Assembly (NCBI GenBank): GCA_951813535.1
Contig: OX638345.1
Location: forward strand, 4,208,608-4,272,607
DNA: 64,000 nt
Origin: an uncultured Dehalococcoidia bacterium
GTDB taxonomy: Bacteria > Chloroflexota > Dehalococcoidia > Lucifugimonadales > UBA3495
Direction: 5' to 3'
Positions 63,230-64,000 of this stretch are shown here, piece after piece (positions within the stretch are counted from its first letter, which is position 1; each line of letters starts with the position of its first letter). The position numbers were made by a program, and so were the translations under genes. The notes under the pieces were generated by a model. It was given only the letters and a program-made list of their open reading frames with translations. It was not told the DNA's origin and made no database searches.

Positions 63230-64000
63230 CTAAAGCGGTTGCCAGACCCGTTTGCTGTCCACGCGGGCGATCTTGCCGATCTGCTTGCCCGGCGGGAAGT
63301 GACCGGCGCAAATCACCCAGTCGCCTTCCTCGGCGGCGTCCAGCAATCGAGCGCGCGACGCGGCCGACTGCTCCTTGTCGGTGTCGACGCCGGCGCACCA
63401 GCTCGGCTCGGATACCTGGGCGATGGTGTGCAGCACGTCCCCCATGACCACGCCGCGCTGGCCGTTGGAGTTGATCAGCACCACCTGGTGACCCGGCGTG
63501 TGACCGGGCGCCAGCGCGATGGAGATTTCGTCGCTGATGGTGTGTTCCGGCTCCTCCAGAATCTGCTGCAGGCGCAGACGGCGCAGCGGCATCACCTGGC
63601 GGTCGATGTAGGGATACATCTGTCGGCCCTCTGCCGAGGTGAAGTAGTCATGGTCCGGCCGCGACATGACGTAGCGCGCCCGGCGGAAGTTCGGCGCCGG
63701 CATTCCGCCGGAGTAGCGCAGGTTCCAGCCCACGTGGTCGCCGTGCAGGTGGGTGTGGATGATGTAGTTCACCGAGTCGCTGGGGCCGACGTTGGTGTTG
63801 TTCACGCCCACGTTGGATTCCAGGTGTGGCCGAAGCTCTTCGTACAGGTTCCCGGTGACGTTGCCCCGGTCGGGGTGCGGGCCCGGGCCCATGCCCGTGT
63901 CCACCAGGATCACGTGCTCCGAGGTCTTGAGGAGGAACACGCCGTAATAAAGCTGGAGTTGGCCGTCTTCCAAGGTGTCCTGGTAATCCGCCCAGGCGGA
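63230..64000 (-). CDS. metallo-beta-lactamase-fold hydrolase (partial, 5-prime end missing)
   Basis: The frame stays open to the window edge, adding SAWADYQDT before a TTG at 63973, so the N-terminus lies outside; 256 residues are visible. The zinc motif HTHLHGDHVG, then APGHTPGHQVVL, VVMGDVLH and ICAGHFPPGK place it in the lactonase/glyoxalase-like MBL group. The substrate is unknown. Confidence 0.9.
   Translation of the reverse strand, partial: SAWADYQDTLEDGQLQLYYGVFLLKTSEHVILVDTGMGPGPHPDRGNVTGNLYEELRPHLESNVGVNNTNVGPSDSVNYIIHTHLHGDHVGWNLRYSGGMPAPNFRRARYVMSRPDHDYFTSAEGRQMYPYIDRQVMPLRRLRLQQILEEPEHTISDEISIALAPGHTPGHQVVLINSNGQRGVVMGDVLHTIAQVSEPSWCAGVDTDKEQSAASRARLLDAAEEGDWVICAGHFPPGKQIGKIARVDSKRVWQPL

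Overview
The window is 64 kb of GC-rich, densely coded bacterial chromosome. Gene content fits a Chloroflexota (SAR202 / Dehalococcoidia-like) genome: a chlorite-dismutase-type coproheme decarboxylase, luciferase-like flavin enzymes, an arylsulfotransferase-like propeller, an IS66 remnant, Shine-Dalgarno-led genes with frequent GTG/TTG starts, and long low-complexity tails on ribosomal proteins. The phylum call is an inference from gene content, not from a marker-gene tree.

Layout. 1-5.4 kb: the C-terminal half of an RND efflux pump, a HEPN-like small protein, a dimeric-barrel protein, a stand-alone CinA amidase, a luciferase-like oxidoreductase and two small membrane proteins. 5.4-16.7 kb: a penicillin-acylase-type Ntn hydrolase; a minus-strand island of DNA methyltransferase, HEPN protein and an unknown 103-residue partner; ComB-type phosphatase; NHL propeller; chlorite-dismutase-family protein; tandem Uma2 nucleases; nadA and miaB; tRNA-Ser(GCU). 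16.8-21.6 kb: a frameshifted IS66 transposase remnant, a large membrane protein and an orphan TRAP-type binding lipoprotein. 21.8-25.5 kb: a complete polyhydroxyalkanoate (PHA) cluster (PadR/PhaQ-type repressor, phasin-like protein, class III PhaC, PhaE-like subunit, PhaB reductase). 26.1-48.0 kb: str, S10, spc and alpha ribosomal operons in canonical order, without tuf, ending in truA-rplM-rpsI. 48.0-53.1 kb: CcdA-like protein, two RDD proteins, a nitronate-monooxygenase-like protein and phosphohexomutase. 53.1-60.7 kb: an all-minus-strand methionine-cycle and salvage cluster (mtnA, MTA phosphorylase, rhodanese, ahcY, metK, plus a propeller and a membrane protein) headed by a well-formed SAM-I riboswitch with its own promoter and terminator. 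60.9-64 kb: a PNPOx-family flavoprotein, an M50 membrane protease with a coupled unknown gene, and a truncated metallo-beta-lactamase-fold hydrolase.

How it works together. The PHA cluster encodes reduction of acetoacetyl-CoA, polymerisation by a two-subunit synthase, granule coating and probable feedback repression. The methionine region encodes SAM synthesis, regeneration of homocysteine from SAH and entry of methylthioadenosine into salvage; the riboswitch should lower mtnA-side expression when SAM is abundant. The ribosomal block is led by a near-consensus promoter before rpsL.

The most unusual non-coding signal is at least five families of dispersed palindromic repeats, including copies inside the rpsG-fusA and rplF-rplR gaps and two 112-bp copies that match at 105 positions in opposite orientation 31 kb apart. 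The best candidate for an undescribed system is the HEPN / 103-residue / methyltransferase island at 7.9-9.7 kb; its function is not established from sequence.
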